64,000 nt of DNA, from NCBI RefSeq assembly GCF_900128495.1, contig NZ_LT635801.1, positions 1,127,997 to 1,191,996 of the forward strand, in the 5' to 3' direction. Positions 25,533 through 35,203 of the stretch are shown piece after piece; position 1 is the first letter of the stretch; every line of letters starts with the position of its first letter. Made by a program: the position numbers and the translations under genes. Origin of the DNA: Bacteroides ilei (GTDB lineage: Bacteria > Bacteroidota > Bacteroidia > Bacteroidales > Bacteroidaceae). The notes below the pieces were generated by a model. The model did not search any database and was not told where the DNA came from. It worked only from the letters and a program-made list of their open reading frames with translations.

Positions 25533-27533
25533 ATGAACGTAAAGCACCTTTTAGTCATGTCGATGCTGGCAACTGCCATCGGCTGTACTTCTGTACAACA
25601 GAATACGTATGAGTCATATGATGATTATCCGGTTTATGACGGGAACTGGGATGAGATGGTCTATTCACCTGCCTTTACCCGTTTCGCCTTGTGGGCTCCT
25701 ACAGCCCAGGAAGTGAGGGTCCTGCTTTATGAGGCCGGTGAGGGCGGATCTGCTTACCAGATGGTTGCCATGCAACCTGACCGGGACGGTATGTGGAGAG
25801 CACAGGTTGACGGTGACTTGAAAGGTAGGTTTTATACATTCAATGTAAAGATCAGTGATATCTGGCAGGGAGATACTCCGGGAGTTATGGCTAAGGCGGT
25901 TGGGGTTAATGGAAACCGTGCCGCTATCATAGACTGGAACGTGACGAATCCTGTAGGTTGGGACAAGGACCAGCGTCCTCCATTGAAGAATTTTTCCGAT
26001 ATCATTATTTATGAAATGCATCATCGGGACTTTTCGATCGATACTGTCGGGGGAATCAAAAACCGGGGAAAGTTCCTGGCACTGACAGAAGAAGGTACGA
26101 AAACTTTTTTAGGTGAAAAGACTGGTCTGGACCATCTGAAGGAACTGGGTATTACACATGTACATCTGTTGCCGTCGTTCGATTTCTCGTCGGTCGACGA
26201 AACCAAACTTGACAAGCCTCAATACAACTGGGGATATGATCCGAAGAATTACAATGTACCCGACGGATCATATTCGACCGATCCTTACCGGCCGGAAGTG
26301 CGTATCCGTGAATTCAAACAGATGGTGATGGCGCTCCATAAAGCCGGTATCCGTGTCATTATGGATGTGGTATATAATCATACAGCGGTGACCGATGGAA
26401 GTAATTTCCAGCGTACGGTACCCGGTTATTTTTATCGTCAGGACAAGGACGGAAAGTTTGCCGACGCTTCTGCTTGCGGGAACGAGACAGCCAGTGAACG
26501 GGCCATGATGCGTAAGTTTATGATAGAGTCTGTCTGCTATTGGGCGAAGGAATACCATATCGACGGCTTCCGTTTCGATTTGATGGGTATTCATGATATT
26601 GAAACGATGAATGCAATCCGGAAAGCTTTGGACAAGATTGATCCGACTATCTACATTTATGGTGAAGGATGGGCGGCGGGTGCTCCTCAGTTGCCTGAAG
26701 AAAAGCTGGCCATGAAGAACAATACCTACAAGATGCCGGGTATCGCGGCTTTCAGTGATGAATTCCGGGACAGTTTGCGAGGACCTTTCGGCAATGACGC
26801 TCAGGGTGCCTTCATCATCGGTCGTCCGGGGCATGAAGCAGGAGTCAGATTCGGACTTGTAGGCGGTATCATGCATCCGCAGGTAAACAGTAATCCCAAG
26901 CATAAGGTTCCGAAAATCTGGGCCAATTCTCCGTCGCAGATGATCAGTTATGTGAGCTGCCATGATGATTTGTGTCTTACCGACCGTCTGAAAGCTACTT
27001 TGCCCGGGGCTTCGGTACAGGAGCTGAGCGCCTTGCAGAAACTGGCGGAAACAGCTGTATTGACATCGCAGGGGGTACCGTTCATCTTTGCGGGTGATGA
27101 GGTCTTGCGCGACAAGAAAGGGGTGCATAACTCATATAGCAGTCCGGATTCCATCAATGCGATCGATTGGCGTAACAAAACACAGCATAAGGATGTCTTT
27201 GATTATGTGAAAGGTTTGATAGCTATGCGTAAAGCTCATCCTGCATTCAGAATGGGCGATGCCGGGCTGGTGCAGAAACATCTTGAATTTATAGATGTGC
27301 CGGCATCGAATGTAGTGGCATTCCGGCTGAAGGGAAATCCTTGTGGAGATTCATGGCTGAACACGATTGTGGTGCTGAATGCCCGTACCGAACCGGTTGC
27401 GGTACCCATACCGGAAGGTAAGTATTGGGTGGCATGCCGTGACGGAAAGATAGACCTGGTGTTGGGGTTGGGTATTATAACTGGAAATCAGATACTGGTG
27501 GCCCCGCGTTCCGCTATGATTGTACATCAATGA
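25533..27533 (+). CDS. pulA: Type I pullulanase, lipoprotein
   Basis: This 666-residue GH13 enzyme hydrolyses alpha-1,6 branches of pullulan, glycogen or starch. It has a lipoprotein signal with the lipobox Cys at 18, an N-terminal CBM48-like domain (FTRFALWAPTAQEVRVLLYE) and the pullulanase motif YNWGYDP (from Y231). Catalytic residues are nucleophile D349 (GFRFDLMG), acid/base E378 (YGEGW) and D478 (SCHDD). The lipid anchor places it at an outer or periplasmic membrane face. It is 7 bp after ruvC and likely co-transcribed, although the functions are unrelated. Confidence 0.93.
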   Translation: MNVKHLLVMSMLATAIGCTSVQQNTYESYDDYPVYDGNWDEMVYSPAFTRFALWAPTAQEVRVLLYEAGEGGSAYQMVAMQPDRDGMWRAQVDGDLKGRFYTFNVKISDIWQGDTPGVMAKAVGVNGNRAAIIDWNVTNPVGWDKDQRPPLKNFSDIIIYEMHHRDFSIDTVGGIKNRGKFLALTEEGTKTFLGEKTGLDHLKELGITHVHLLPSFDFSSVDETKLDKPQYNWGYDPKNYNVPDGSYSTDPYRPEVRIREFKQMVMALHKAGIRVIMDVVYNHTAVTDGSNFQRTVPGYFYRQDKDGKFADASACGNETASERAMMRKFMIESVCYWAKEYHIDGFRFDLMGIHDIETMNAIRKALDKIDPTIYIYGEGWAAGAPQLPEEKLAMKNNTYKMPGIAAFSDEFRDSLRGPFGNDAQGAFIIGRPGHEAGVRFGLVGGIMHPQVNSNPKHKVPKIWANSPSQMISYVSCHDDLCLTDRLKATLPGASVQELSALQKLAETAVLTSQGVPFIFAGDEVLRDKKGVHNSYSSPDSINAIDWRNKTQHKDVFDYVKGLIAMRKAHPAFRMGDAGLVQKHLEFIDVPASNVVAFRLKGNPCGDSWLNTIVVLNARTEPVAVPIPEGKYWVACRDGKIDLVLGLGIITGNQILVAPRSAMIVHQ

Positions 27534-27584
27534 TAATTGATAGACTACAAAATAAATACAACAGAAAACTAATAAGGAAAGACA

Positions 27585-29036
27585 ATGCAGAATATTATTT
27601 CTATAGAGAATGGGGTGACGCGTCATCCTCTCTATCGCATGAAGGAACCGATTAACCTTCAGATTGCGGCCGGTGAACATGTCGCTATTGTGGGAAGAAA
27701 CGGATCTGGGAAGAGTTTGCTTGTGGATACGATTATCGGACGGTATCCATTATTGATGAATGAGGTGAAATATGATTTCTCTCCTTCGGAGTCGAAAATG
27801 GTATGCGATAATATCAAATACATAACTTTCCGTGATTCTTACGGGGATGCTGACGGTACATATTATTATCAGCAACGGTGGAATGCACACGACCATGATG
27901 ATACGCCGATTGTACGTGACCTGCTTCCTGAATGTAAGAATGAAGAACTGAGGAAGTCGTTATATGACCTGTTTGGAATTGAAGCCATGCTCGACAAGCA
28001 TATTATTCTGTTGTCGAGCGGTGAGTTGAGAAAATTCCAGCTTACCAAAACGTTGTTGAGCAATCCGCGCGTCCTGATTATGGATAATCCGTTTATCGGA
28101 CTGGATGCCAAGACGCGTGACCTGTTACATAGATTGTTGGCCCGGCTGACAGAGGTTACTGATCTTCAGGTTATTCTAGTTCTGTCAAAGACCGATGATA
28201 TTCCTACTTTTATAACTCATGTAATTCCGGTTGAAGATCGTCATTGTGGTAAGAAGATCACGTTGCAGGAATATCTGGCTACCCGTCCGGCTGATCCGGT
28301 TCATGTATTGTCGGATGAAAAGCGCCAGCGTATTCTTGATTTGCCTTATGCCGACAACCTTTATCATGCGGAGCATATTGTAGACTTGAATAAGGTGAGT
28401 ATCCGTTATGGGGAAAGGACTATTCTGAAAGACTTGGACTGGAGTGTCCTCAATGGAGAGAAGTGGGCGCTGAGCGGTGAGAACGGTGCCGGAAAATCTA
28501 CTTTGCTGAGTTTGGTCTGTGCCGATAATCCCCAAAGTTATGCCTGTGATATTTCTCTGTTCGGACGTAAAAGAGGAAGCGGGGAAAGCATTTGGGAAAT
28601 AAAGAAACACATCGGTTATGTAAGTCCGGAAATGCATCGAGCCTATCTGAAGAATCTACCTACTATTGATATTGTAGCCAGCGGACTGTATGATTCTATC
28701 GGTCTGTATCGGAAGACCCGGGAAGAGGATGTTGCCGTATGTGAATGGTGGATGGATATTTTTGGCATTCGGGATTTGAAGGACCGTAATTTTTTACAGT
28801 TATCGAGCGGTGAACAGCGTCTGGTATTACTGGCTCGTGCTTTTGTCAAGGATCCGGAACTGCTGATTCTGGATGAGCCGCTGCATGGCTTGGATATGAT
28901 TAACCGCCGGTTGGTCAAGGATATCATAGAAGCTTTCTGCCATCGGAAGGATAAGACTATGATTATGGTGACCCACTATCAGGAGGAACTTCCGGATACG
29001 ATTACGAATTCATTGTTCTTGAAACGCAATAATTGA
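27585..29036 (+). CDS. Twin ABC ATPase (ModF/PhrA-like)
   Basis: This 483-residue cytoplasmic protein has two ABC ATPase domains in tandem and no membrane segment. Domain 1: Walker A VGRNGSGKSLLV, signature LSSGELRKFQL, Walker B VLIMDNPFIGLD (Asn where Glu usually follows Asp, so perhaps weakly catalytic). Domain 2: SGENGAGKSTLL, LSSGEQRLVLLARAF, LLILDEPLHGLD. This is the layout of E. coli ModF/PhrA, whose role is poorly defined. It starts 51 bp after pulA and ends at a strong terminator. Confidence 0.85.
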   Translation: MQNIISIENGVTRHPLYRMKEPINLQIAAGEHVAIVGRNGSGKSLLVDTIIGRYPLLMNEVKYDFSPSESKMVCDNIKYITFRDSYGDADGTYYYQQRWNAHDHDDTPIVRDLLPECKNEELRKSLYDLFGIEAMLDKHIILLSSGELRKFQLTKTLLSNPRVLIMDNPFIGLDAKTRDLLHRLLARLTEVTDLQVILVLSKTDDIPTFITHVIPVEDRHCGKKITLQEYLATRPADPVHVLSDEKRQRILDLPYADNLYHAEHIVDLNKVSIRYGERTILKDLDWSVLNGEKWALSGENGAGKSTLLSLVCADNPQSYACDISLFGRKRGSGESIWEIKKHIGYVSPEMHRAYLKNLPTIDIVASGLYDSIGLYRKTREEDVAVCEWWMDIFGIRDLKDRNFLQLSSGEQRLVLLARAFVKDPELLILDEPLHGLDMINRRLVKDIIEAFCHRKDKTMIMVTHYQEELPDTITNSLFLKRNN

Positions 29037-29074
29037 TAAAGATTATTCTGGAACTATTCCAGCAAATATAATCG

Positions 29075-29118
29075 AAGGCTTCATCACAGGTAAAGGTATG
29101 CTGTGATGAAGCCTTTTT
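29075..29118. terminator. Bidirectional terminator, ABC ATPase / symporter
   Basis: A perfect 15-bp stem (29075-29089 with 29101-29115) with flanking A and T runs lies between convergent genes. Confidence 0.93.
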
Positions 29119-29137
29119 GTTTTCTATTGGGGTACCT

Positions 29138-30313
29138 CTATTTCTTAGGGATGGGAGCCTTTGAAAACCATTTGTTGATCATTAAGGCCAATGCGCCGTC
29201 GCCCGTTACATTACAAGCAGTACCGAAACTGTCCATGGCTATGTATAGGGCAATCATCAGTGCCTGTGCATTGTCGTCGAAGCCCAAGATGGAGGAGAGG
29301 ATGCCTAAGGCTGCCATGATGGCACCTCCCGGAACACCCGGTGCAGCAACCATGGTAATGCCCAGCATGAAGATAAAGCCGGCCATCATCTGGAAATTAT
29401 AGGGGATACCTTGTATCATCATCAGGGCCAGTGCGCAGGCTACAATCTTCATGGTGCTCCCCGACAGATGGATTGTGGCACATAAAGGAATTACGAATCC
29501 GGCAATTCCTTCGTCTACACCGTTCTTTATGGTCTGCTTCAATGTTACAGGGATCGTTGCGGCCGATGACTGGGTGCCTAATGCCGTAAAATAGGCGGGC
29601 ATCATCCTCCCTAACAGTCGGAACGGATTCTTGTGTACAAACAGGGCTGCGATGCTATATTGGAAGACCAGGAGGAAAATGTGGAGTAGGAATATCACTC
29701 CGATAATCTTGATGAATATCAGCAGGATATGAAATACCTGTCCCGAGTGGGTCATATTGAAAAAGATTCCGAATATGTAGACGGGTAAAAGCGGAAGAAT
29801 GACTTCCTGGATTGTTTTTACGATGATGAGCTGGAAGTCATTGCATACGTTTTTCAGATAGTCGGTTTCCAGATGGGCTATACCCAGTCCTACGGTAAAT
29901 GCCAGTACCAAGGCTGTCATGATGTTCAAGGGTTCAGGTATCGGGATGCTGAAAAAAGGTTTTATTCCTTGCGCCTCACTGATTTCGGAAAGCGGTATAT
30001 TGTTGTCGATAAGTCGTGGAAAGATACTTTCTCCTACGCCATACGACAGGAAACCGGAAATTAAGGTCGCTCCGTATGCCAGCAGAACGGTGACAACAAG
30101 CATTTTACCTGCCCCTTTGCCTATGTTGGCGATAGCCGGAGTCACCAGTCCCACTATGATCAATGGAATAATGAATCCTAGAAACTGGCTGAATATTTCG
30201 TTGAATGTAACGAAGACTCGTACAGGTAGATCAGGAGATATCATTCCAGCCGCAATACCGAGTATGATGGCAATGATGATCCGCGGCAATAAACCGATTC
30301 TTATCTTTTTCAT
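29138..30313 (-). CDS. Dicarboxylate/amino acid:cation symporter
   Basis: This 391-residue inner-membrane protein of the DAACS family (GltP/SstT/DctA type) carries C4-dicarboxylates or acidic/neutral amino acids with Na+ or H+. The re-entrant HP1 serine-rich motif TALGTQSSAATIPVT, the TM7 region IHLSGSTMKIVACAL and the HP2/TM8 segment DSFGTACNVTGDGALALM are all present. The ALGTQSSAATIP variant is nearer to SstT than to GltP, but the substrate is not certain. It stands alone. Confidence 0.9.
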   Translation of the reverse strand: MKKIRIGLLPRIIIAIILGIAAGMISPDLPVRVFVTFNEIFSQFLGFIIPLIIVGLVTPAIANIGKGAGKMLVVTVLLAYGATLISGFLSYGVGESIFPRLIDNNIPLSEISEAQGIKPFFSIPIPEPLNIMTALVLAFTVGLGIAHLETDYLKNVCNDFQLIIVKTIQEVILPLLPVYIFGIFFNMTHSGQVFHILLIFIKIIGVIFLLHIFLLVFQYSIAALFVHKNPFRLLGRMMPAYFTALGTQSSAATIPVTLKQTIKNGVDEGIAGFVIPLCATIHLSGSTMKIVACALALMMIQGIPYNFQMMAGFIFMLGITMVAAPGVPGGAIMAALGILSSILGFDDNAQALMIALYIAMDSFGTACNVTGDGALALMINKWFSKAPIPKK

Positions 30314-30474
30314 CGTTTGTTATGTGTTAAACGTTTCTGTATTTTGATAGCAAATTTTAAGTTGAAATTACAAAATTATGGATTTTTGTTTCATATGCAA
30401 ACAACTTTTATTCGTTCTTTCATTAATCGGTTTTTTATGTCGTTTTTTTGATACACCTTATCTGGAATAATTTG

Positions 30475-30482
30475 TACTTTTG
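30475..30482 (+). promoter_or_regulatory. -7 element for the GNAT-nitrilase gene
   Basis: TACTTTTG matches TAnnTTTG, 28 bp upstream of the ATG. A TTTG at 30447-30450 is 24 bp upstream, longer than usual. Confidence 0.55.
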
Positions 30483-30510
30483 CCCAGTTTTAAAATGTAT
30501 TTGAAAGTTT

Positions 30511-32061
30511 ATGGAACCGATACAGAAAATTAATAAGGTAGAGATTCGTAATCTGCAGATGGAGGATTATGCACAGTTGGCTCAGTCATTTACCCGTGTA
30601 TATGCAGATAAAGATGTTTTCTGGACAAAAGAACAGATCAAGACTTTGATAAAGATATTCCCGGAAGGACAGATCGTTACGGTAGTCGATGACAAGATTG
30701 TAGGTTGTGCCCTGTCTATCATTGTTGATTATGATATGGTAAAGGGGGATCATACTTATGCCAAGGTAACAGGTAATGAAACGTTTAATACGCACAACCC
30801 TAAAGGAAACATTTTGTATGGTATCGAAGTATTCGTTCATCCGGAATACCGAGGTCTGCGTCTGGCTCGCCGTATGTATGAGTACCGTAAAGAACTGTGT
30901 GAAACCTTGAACTTGAAGGCAATCATGTTTGGCGGACGTATCCCGAATTATCATAAATATGCCGACACGATGCGTCCGAAGGAGTATATTGACAAGGTAC
31001 GTTCCCGTGAAATCTATGACCCGGTGCTGACCTTCCAGTTGTCGAATGATTTCCATGTGCGCCGTGTAATGCGTAATTACCTGCCGAACGATGAAGAGTC
31101 AAAGCATTGCGCAACTTTACTTCAGTGGGATAACATCTATTATCAGCCACCTACAGATTCTTATGTAGACAAGAAGACTACCGTACGGGTGGGACTGGTG
31201 CAATGGCAGATGCGTCCGTACAAGACTCTGGATGATGTTTTTGAACAGGTGGAGTTCTTTGTCGATGCCGTTTCAGGGTATAAGAGTGACTTTATCCTGT
31301 TCCCTGAATATTTCAACGCTCCGTTGATGGCTAAATTCAATGATATGGGGGAAGCACAGTCAATCCGTGGACTGGCCCAGTATACCGATGAAGTCCGTGA
31401 ACGTTTTATCAAGTTGGCTATCAGCTATAATATCAATATCATAACGGGAAGTATGCCATATGTAAAGGAAGACGGCGGATTGTATAACGTAGGTTTCTTA
31501 TGCCGTCGTGACGGATCGTATGAAATGTACGAAAAGGTACATGTCACTCCTGATGAAGTCAAGAGCTGGGGATTGAGCGGAGGTAAGATGGTACAGACTT
31601 TCGATACCGATTGTGCTAAAATCGGTGTATTGATCTGTTATGATGTCGAGTTTCCGGAATTGTCACGTCTGATGGCCGACCAGGGTATGCAGATTCTGTT
31701 CGTTCCGTTCCTGACGGATACCCAGAACGGCTATTCCCGTGTCCGTGTCTGTGCGCAGGCCCGTGCCATTGAAAATGAATGTTTTGTCGTGATTGCCGGA
31801 AGTGTAGGCAACCTGCCTCGTGTGCATAATATGGATATCCAGTATGCACAGTCTGGTGTATTTACTCCTTGCGACTTTGCTTTCCCTACAGACGGTAAGC
31901 GTGCCGAAGCTACTCCGAATACAGAAATGATTCTGGTATCGGATGTAGATCTGGATTTGCTGAATGAACTTCATACATATGGTAGTGTCCGTAATTTACG
32001 TGATCGTAGAAATGATTTGTATGAATTGCGTATGAAAAAGGCTGCTATGGAAGAAAAGTGA
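30511..32061 (+). CDS. GNAT acetyltransferase - nitrilase fusion protein
   Basis: This 516-residue protein is a two-domain fusion. Residues about 10-200 form a GNAT N-acetyltransferase (GIEVFVHPEYRGLRLARRMY is the acetyl-CoA loop). Residues about 225-510 form a carbon-nitrogen hydrolase with the Glu-Lys-Cys triad E266 (LFPEYFNAP), K342 (YEKVHVTPDE) and C376 (GVLICYDVEFPE). The pair could acetylate an amine and hydrolyse an amide on the same metabolite, but the substrate is unknown. The fusion is recurrent in bacteria. It is monocistronic with a strong terminator. Confidence 0.92.
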   Translation: MEPIQKINKVEIRNLQMEDYAQLAQSFTRVYADKDVFWTKEQIKTLIKIFPEGQIVTVVDDKIVGCALSIIVDYDMVKGDHTYAKVTGNETFNTHNPKGNILYGIEVFVHPEYRGLRLARRMYEYRKELCETLNLKAIMFGGRIPNYHKYADTMRPKEYIDKVRSREIYDPVLTFQLSNDFHVRRVMRNYLPNDEESKHCATLLQWDNIYYQPPTDSYVDKKTTVRVGLVQWQMRPYKTLDDVFEQVEFFVDAVSGYKSDFILFPEYFNAPLMAKFNDMGEAQSIRGLAQYTDEVRERFIKLAISYNINIITGSMPYVKEDGGLYNVGFLCRRDGSYEMYEKVHVTPDEVKSWGLSGGKMVQTFDTDCAKIGVLICYDVEFPELSRLMADQGMQILFVPFLTDTQNGYSRVRVCAQARAIENECFVVIAGSVGNLPRVHNMDIQYAQSGVFTPCDFAFPTDGKRAEATPNTEMILVSDVDLDLLNELHTYGSVRNLRDRRNDLYELRMKKAAMEEK

Positions 32062-32098
32062 TCCACAGGAATTGAGGACATTCATATCTTTCAAGTTT

Positions 32099-32158
32099 AA
32101 AAGAAGACATCCTGTAAACAGTTGTTTCATATTACTGTTTACAGGATGTCTTCTTTTT
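32099..32158. terminator. Bidirectional terminator, fusion gene / rfbC
   Basis: An exceptionally long perfect stem of 24 bp (32099-32122 with 32134-32157) has A- and T-rich outer ends. Confidence 0.95.
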
Positions 32159-32170
32159 AGGTTTCCCGTT

Positions 32171-32743
32171 TTATTTATAAAGGTTTTCGTTGAAGTCGAA
32201 CAACCATTCGGCATCTTTCAGCATCGGATGGTGTTTGTCCTTTTCAGACAATATGACTTTTTCTGCCGGAATTTTCCAGTCAATGCCTAAGGCCGGGTCA
32301 TTCCATGCTATGGCCCCTTCGCTTTGAGGTGCATAGAAATTGTCGCATTTGTATTGGAAAATCACTTCGTCGGTCAATACGCTGAATCCATGTGCAAATC
32401 CTCTCGGAATAAAGAACTGGCGGTGGTTATCTTCTGTCAGTTCTACAGATACATGTTGGCCGAAAGTCGGGGATCCCTTACGTATATCTACTGCTACGTC
32501 CAGGACCGATCCTTTTATGACACGCACCAGTTTGCTTTGGGCAAACGGTGGTTTCTGGAAGTGAAGTCCGCGGAGAACTCCATAGCTGGATTTGCTCTCA
32601 TTGTCTTGTACAAAGCGTACGGTACGTACCTGTGCATTGAAATCCCTTTCAGAAAATGATTCGAAAAAATAGCCTCTGTCGTCTTTGAACAGGCGAGGTT
32701 CTATGATTACTACGCCATCAATGGCGGTTTTGATTACTTCCAT
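32171..32743 (-). CDS. rfbC: dTDP-4-dehydrorhamnose 3,5-epimerase
   Basis: This 190-residue cupin-fold enzyme is the third step of dTDP-L-rhamnose synthesis. Motifs include IIEPRLFKDDRGYFFESF, LRGLHFQKPPFAQSKLVRV with the catalytic His, DVAVDIRKGSPTFGQHVSVEL and RGFAHGFSVL. It starts 4 bp after rfbA. The middle enzyme rfbB and final rfbD are not in this window, so the pathway is split here. Confidence 0.95.
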   Translation of the reverse strand: MEVIKTAIDGVVIIEPRLFKDDRGYFFESFSERDFNAQVRTVRFVQDNESKSSYGVLRGLHFQKPPFAQSKLVRVIKGSVLDVAVDIRKGSPTFGQHVSVELTEDNHRQFFIPRGFAHGFSVLTDEVIFQYKCDNFYAPQSEGAIAWNDPALGIDWKIPAEKVILSEKDKHHPMLKDAEWLFDFNENLYK

Positions 32744-32747
32744 CTTT

Positions 32748-33656
32748 TTATTCTAATTGTTCTAAGTTTTCGTTCTTTTTCAGTTCGTCAATGACTTTCA
32801 GCAGATATTGTCCATATTGGTTCTTCAGCATCGGTTGGGCCAGTTCCCTCATTTTCTCGGGTGTGATCCAGCCTTTACGTAACGCAATGCCTTCCAGACA
32901 GGCCACTTTCAGCCCCTGACGCTTTTCTATTACTTCAATATAGGTTGAGGCCTCGGCCAAGGAATCGTGGGTTCCGGTATCCAGCCAGGCAAATCCTCGT
33001 CCCAAAGTCTGGACCTTCAGTTTATTGGCTGCCAGGAATATCTGGTTGACCGTTGTGATCTCCAGTTCTCCGCGGGCTGAAGGCTTGATGTTCTTGGCTA
33101 TTTCTACCACTTCATTCGGGTAGAAATACAGCCCCGTTACAGCATAGTTTGATTTGGGGTGTTCCGGTTTCTCTTCAATGCTCAGGCAGTTGCCTTCCTT
33201 GTCGAATTCAGCGACACCGTAACGTTCCGGGTCACTGACCCAATAGCCGAATACCGTAGCTTTCTGTTCCGCTTCCGCTGTGCGTACGGCTTCCCTTAAC
33301 ATAGCCGAAAATCCATTGCCATGGAATATGTTGTCTCCCAATACCAGACAGGCACAATCGCTTCCGATAAACTTCTCACCGATGATGAATGCTTGGGCCA
33401 GTCCGTCGGGAGATGGCTGTTCGGCATATTCAAAACGGACTCCGAAGTCGCTTCCGTTTCCTAGAAGGCGTTTGAAACCGGGTAAGTCTTGAGGGGTTGA
33501 AATAATCAGTATTTCCCGTATTCCGGCAAGCATAAGTACCGAAATCGGATAATAGATCATGGGCTTGTCGAATATAGGGATCAGTTGTTTGGATATCCCT
33601 TTGGTTATGGGGTAGAGGCGTGTGCCCGAACCGCCGGCTAATACAATACCTTTCAT
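32748..33656 (-). CDS. rfbA: Glucose-1-phosphate thymidylyltransferase
   Basis: This 302-residue nucleotidyltransferase makes dTDP-glucose, the first step to dTDP-L-rhamnose for O-antigen, capsule or glycoprotein glycans. The signature [20 protein letters not shown], the FDKPMIYYP motif and [12 protein letters not shown] are diagnostic. It is directly followed by rfbC. A 7/8 match to the -7 box (TACCTTTA, reverse strand, 33688-33695) lies upstream, so rfbAC can be transcribed separately from the HD gene 87 bp before. Confidence 0.96.
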   Translation of the reverse strand: MKGIVLAGGSGTRLYPITKGISKQLIPIFDKPMIYYPISVLMLAGIREILIISTPQDLPGFKRLLGNGSDFGVRFEYAEQPSPDGLAQAFIIGEKFIGSDCACLVLGDNIFHGNGFSAMLREAVRTAEAEQKATVFGYWVSDPERYGVAEFDKEGNCLSIEEKPEHPKSNYAVTGLYFYPNEVVEIAKNIKPSARGELEITTVNQIFLAANKLKVQTLGRGFAWLDTGTHDSLAEASTYIEVIEKRQGLKVACLEGIALRKGWITPEKMRELAQPMLKNQYGQYLLKVIDELKKNENLEQLE

Positions 33657-33743
33657 GGAGAATGTTTGTTTAAGTTCGGATGCAAAATAAAGGTATTTTC
33701 GGTTAAAGGCAAAGTTTTTGTCAAGAATCTGGTTCCAGCCCGT

Positions 33744-34271
33744 CTATTCTTTTGTAAGGAACAGTGCTGCGTATAATTTCTTGCCTGTCGGGGTTATCAT
33801 CATTGTATCGAACAGGTGTTGGGCTTTATCCATTTTATAATAGCCTTCTACCAGATTTACGATCAGGTCGGCTTCAAACAGGGGAGAGAAGTGCAGCTTG
33901 ACGGCCGACGGGTATTGATGGTGGGTACCTACTACATCGGCCAGCCATACCTTTTCTTCTGCTGTAAGGCCTGTTTCATTTTTCAGCCATTCTTCCACCA
34001 GCTTTTTCCCTTCACTTTCCTGGTGGGCAGGCAGGCTGTTTCCGTAAAGTTTGCGTGCATTGGGGCAACCTATGTCGTGCAGCCAGGCTGCTATTTCAAT
34101 AAGGTCGGTCTGATGTTGGTCCCATCCTTCTCCATATGCGATAAGCCGGGTATAGGCCGCTACCGACTGGGTATGGAGTATCTGTTCGATAGCTGGTGCA
34201 TTGTTTATATAGTATTCCGTTACTTTCTGCTCCAGTGCATTCTTTATTGGAGTTAGTGTGTGCATTTCCAT
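33744..34271 (-). CDS. HD-domain phosphohydrolase
   Basis: This 175-residue protein has an HD superfamily metal-phosphohydrolase core: the first His in EQILHTQSVAAYTRLIA, the HD doublet in IAAWLHDIGCPNA, the HH in VGTHHQYPS, and the final Asp in FEADLIVNLVEGY. Such proteins act on nucleotides or cyclic nucleotides; the substrate is unknown. It follows the TerB/J-domain gene by 15 bp on the same strand. Two in-frame ATGs (34271, 34265) are equally possible. Confidence 0.85.
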   Translation of the reverse strand: MEMHTLTPIKNALEQKVTEYYINNAPAIEQILHTQSVAAYTRLIAYGEGWDQHQTDLIEIAAWLHDIGCPNARKLYGNSLPAHQESEGKKLVEEWLKNETGLTAEEKVWLADVVGTHHQYPSAVKLHFSPLFEADLIVNLVEGYYKMDKAQHLFDTMMITPTGKKLYAALFLTKE

Positions 34272-34286
34272 TTTATGTCATTGTTT

Positions 34287-35072
34287 TTATTTAATACCTC
34301 TTGCCTTGTATATCTTTTCTTTGGCGGCATTGATCTGTTGGAATTTTATTTCGGCCGCTTTCCGGATGTCTTCTCCCAGGGTGGCTACCTTGTCGGGATG
34401 ATGCTTCAAGGCCAGACGACGGTAGGCGGCCCGTACTTCCTCATCGGTAGCGGTAGGTTCTATTTCCAGAACTTTGTAGGCTCCTTCCAGTGAATCACCT
34501 CCCAGGTTAAGCATGGATTCCAGTTCCTTTTCCGAAAGGTTCATGGAAAGGGAAACTTCCTTCAGTGCTTCGATTTCGGCCGTGCATACATTTCCGTCTG
34601 CCTGGGCTATCTTGACCAGGAAATCGAGTAGCTGCAAACGCTGTTCGTATGTCATGTTTGCGGCAATCTGGGCTCCGCATTGGCGGATGGTGTTCTTGAA
34701 GGCATCCGGATTGTTACGTTCCATCTGTTTGCGTTGTTCAAAAAGATTAAGCAGTATCTGTTCGCCTTGGCTTACGGCCTCTTCACCGAAGTTCACTCTC
34801 AGAAAACGGCGTACCAATTCCATTTCACTGTGCATGATTTTTCCGTCGGCGCGGATGATGTACGATGCCAGAACCAGCATGGAGAACAGGAAGCTGTTGC
34901 GTTGTCCCGCATACGGATCGGATGTGTTGTATCCGGTTGTGTCTCCATTATCTCCGTTGAAAGAATCCTGTGCATTGTCGAATAAAGAGCCGAGGGCAAA
35001 ACCCGCCAGTGCGCCTAAAGGTCCCATTGTCATGAAACCCATGATCCCGCCTATCCATTTACCTATTTTCAT
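34287..35072 (-). CDS. TerB-like / J-domain protein (DjlA-type)
   Basis: This 261-residue protein has a glycine-rich, hydrophobic N-terminus (GGIMGFMTMGPLGALAGFAL, likely membrane inserted), a central TerB-like helical domain (about 60-180) and a C-terminal J domain (about 195-261) with the HPD motif in RLALKHHPDKVA. The architecture is that of DjlA, a membrane-bound DnaK co-chaperone. It heads a small unit with the HD gene. A near -7 box (TAACTTTA, 7/8) is on the reverse strand at 35104-35111. Confidence 0.88.
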   Translation of the reverse strand: MKIGKWIGGIMGFMTMGPLGALAGFALGSLFDNAQDSFNGDNGDTTGYNTSDPYAGQRNSFLFSMLVLASYIIRADGKIMHSEMELVRRFLRVNFGEEAVSQGEQILLNLFEQRKQMERNNPDAFKNTIRQCGAQIAANMTYEQRLQLLDFLVKIAQADGNVCTAEIEALKEVSLSMNLSEKELESMLNLGGDSLEGAYKVLEIEPTATDEEVRAAYRRLALKHHPDKVATLGEDIRKAAEIKFQQINAAKEKIYKARGIK

Positions 35073-35133
35073 AATTCTGTTTTTAAGTTTCTTAATTGCG
35101 TGGTAAAGTTAGTAAAAAATAGACGGAACACAC

Positions 35134-35172
35134 CCGGGATTATATGCAATTTTTATTGCAGGATAATCCCGG
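35134..35172 (-). terminator. Hairpin after amtB
   Basis: CCGGGATTAT (35134-35143) pairs with ATAATCCCGG (35163-35172), with an inner GCAAT/ATTGC stem. The T-run on the reverse strand comes only after some 15 bases, so termination is less certain. Confidence 0.55.
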
Positions 35173-35203
35173 ACATGTCCCGTCACAATCTGTCAGGTCT
35201 GTT

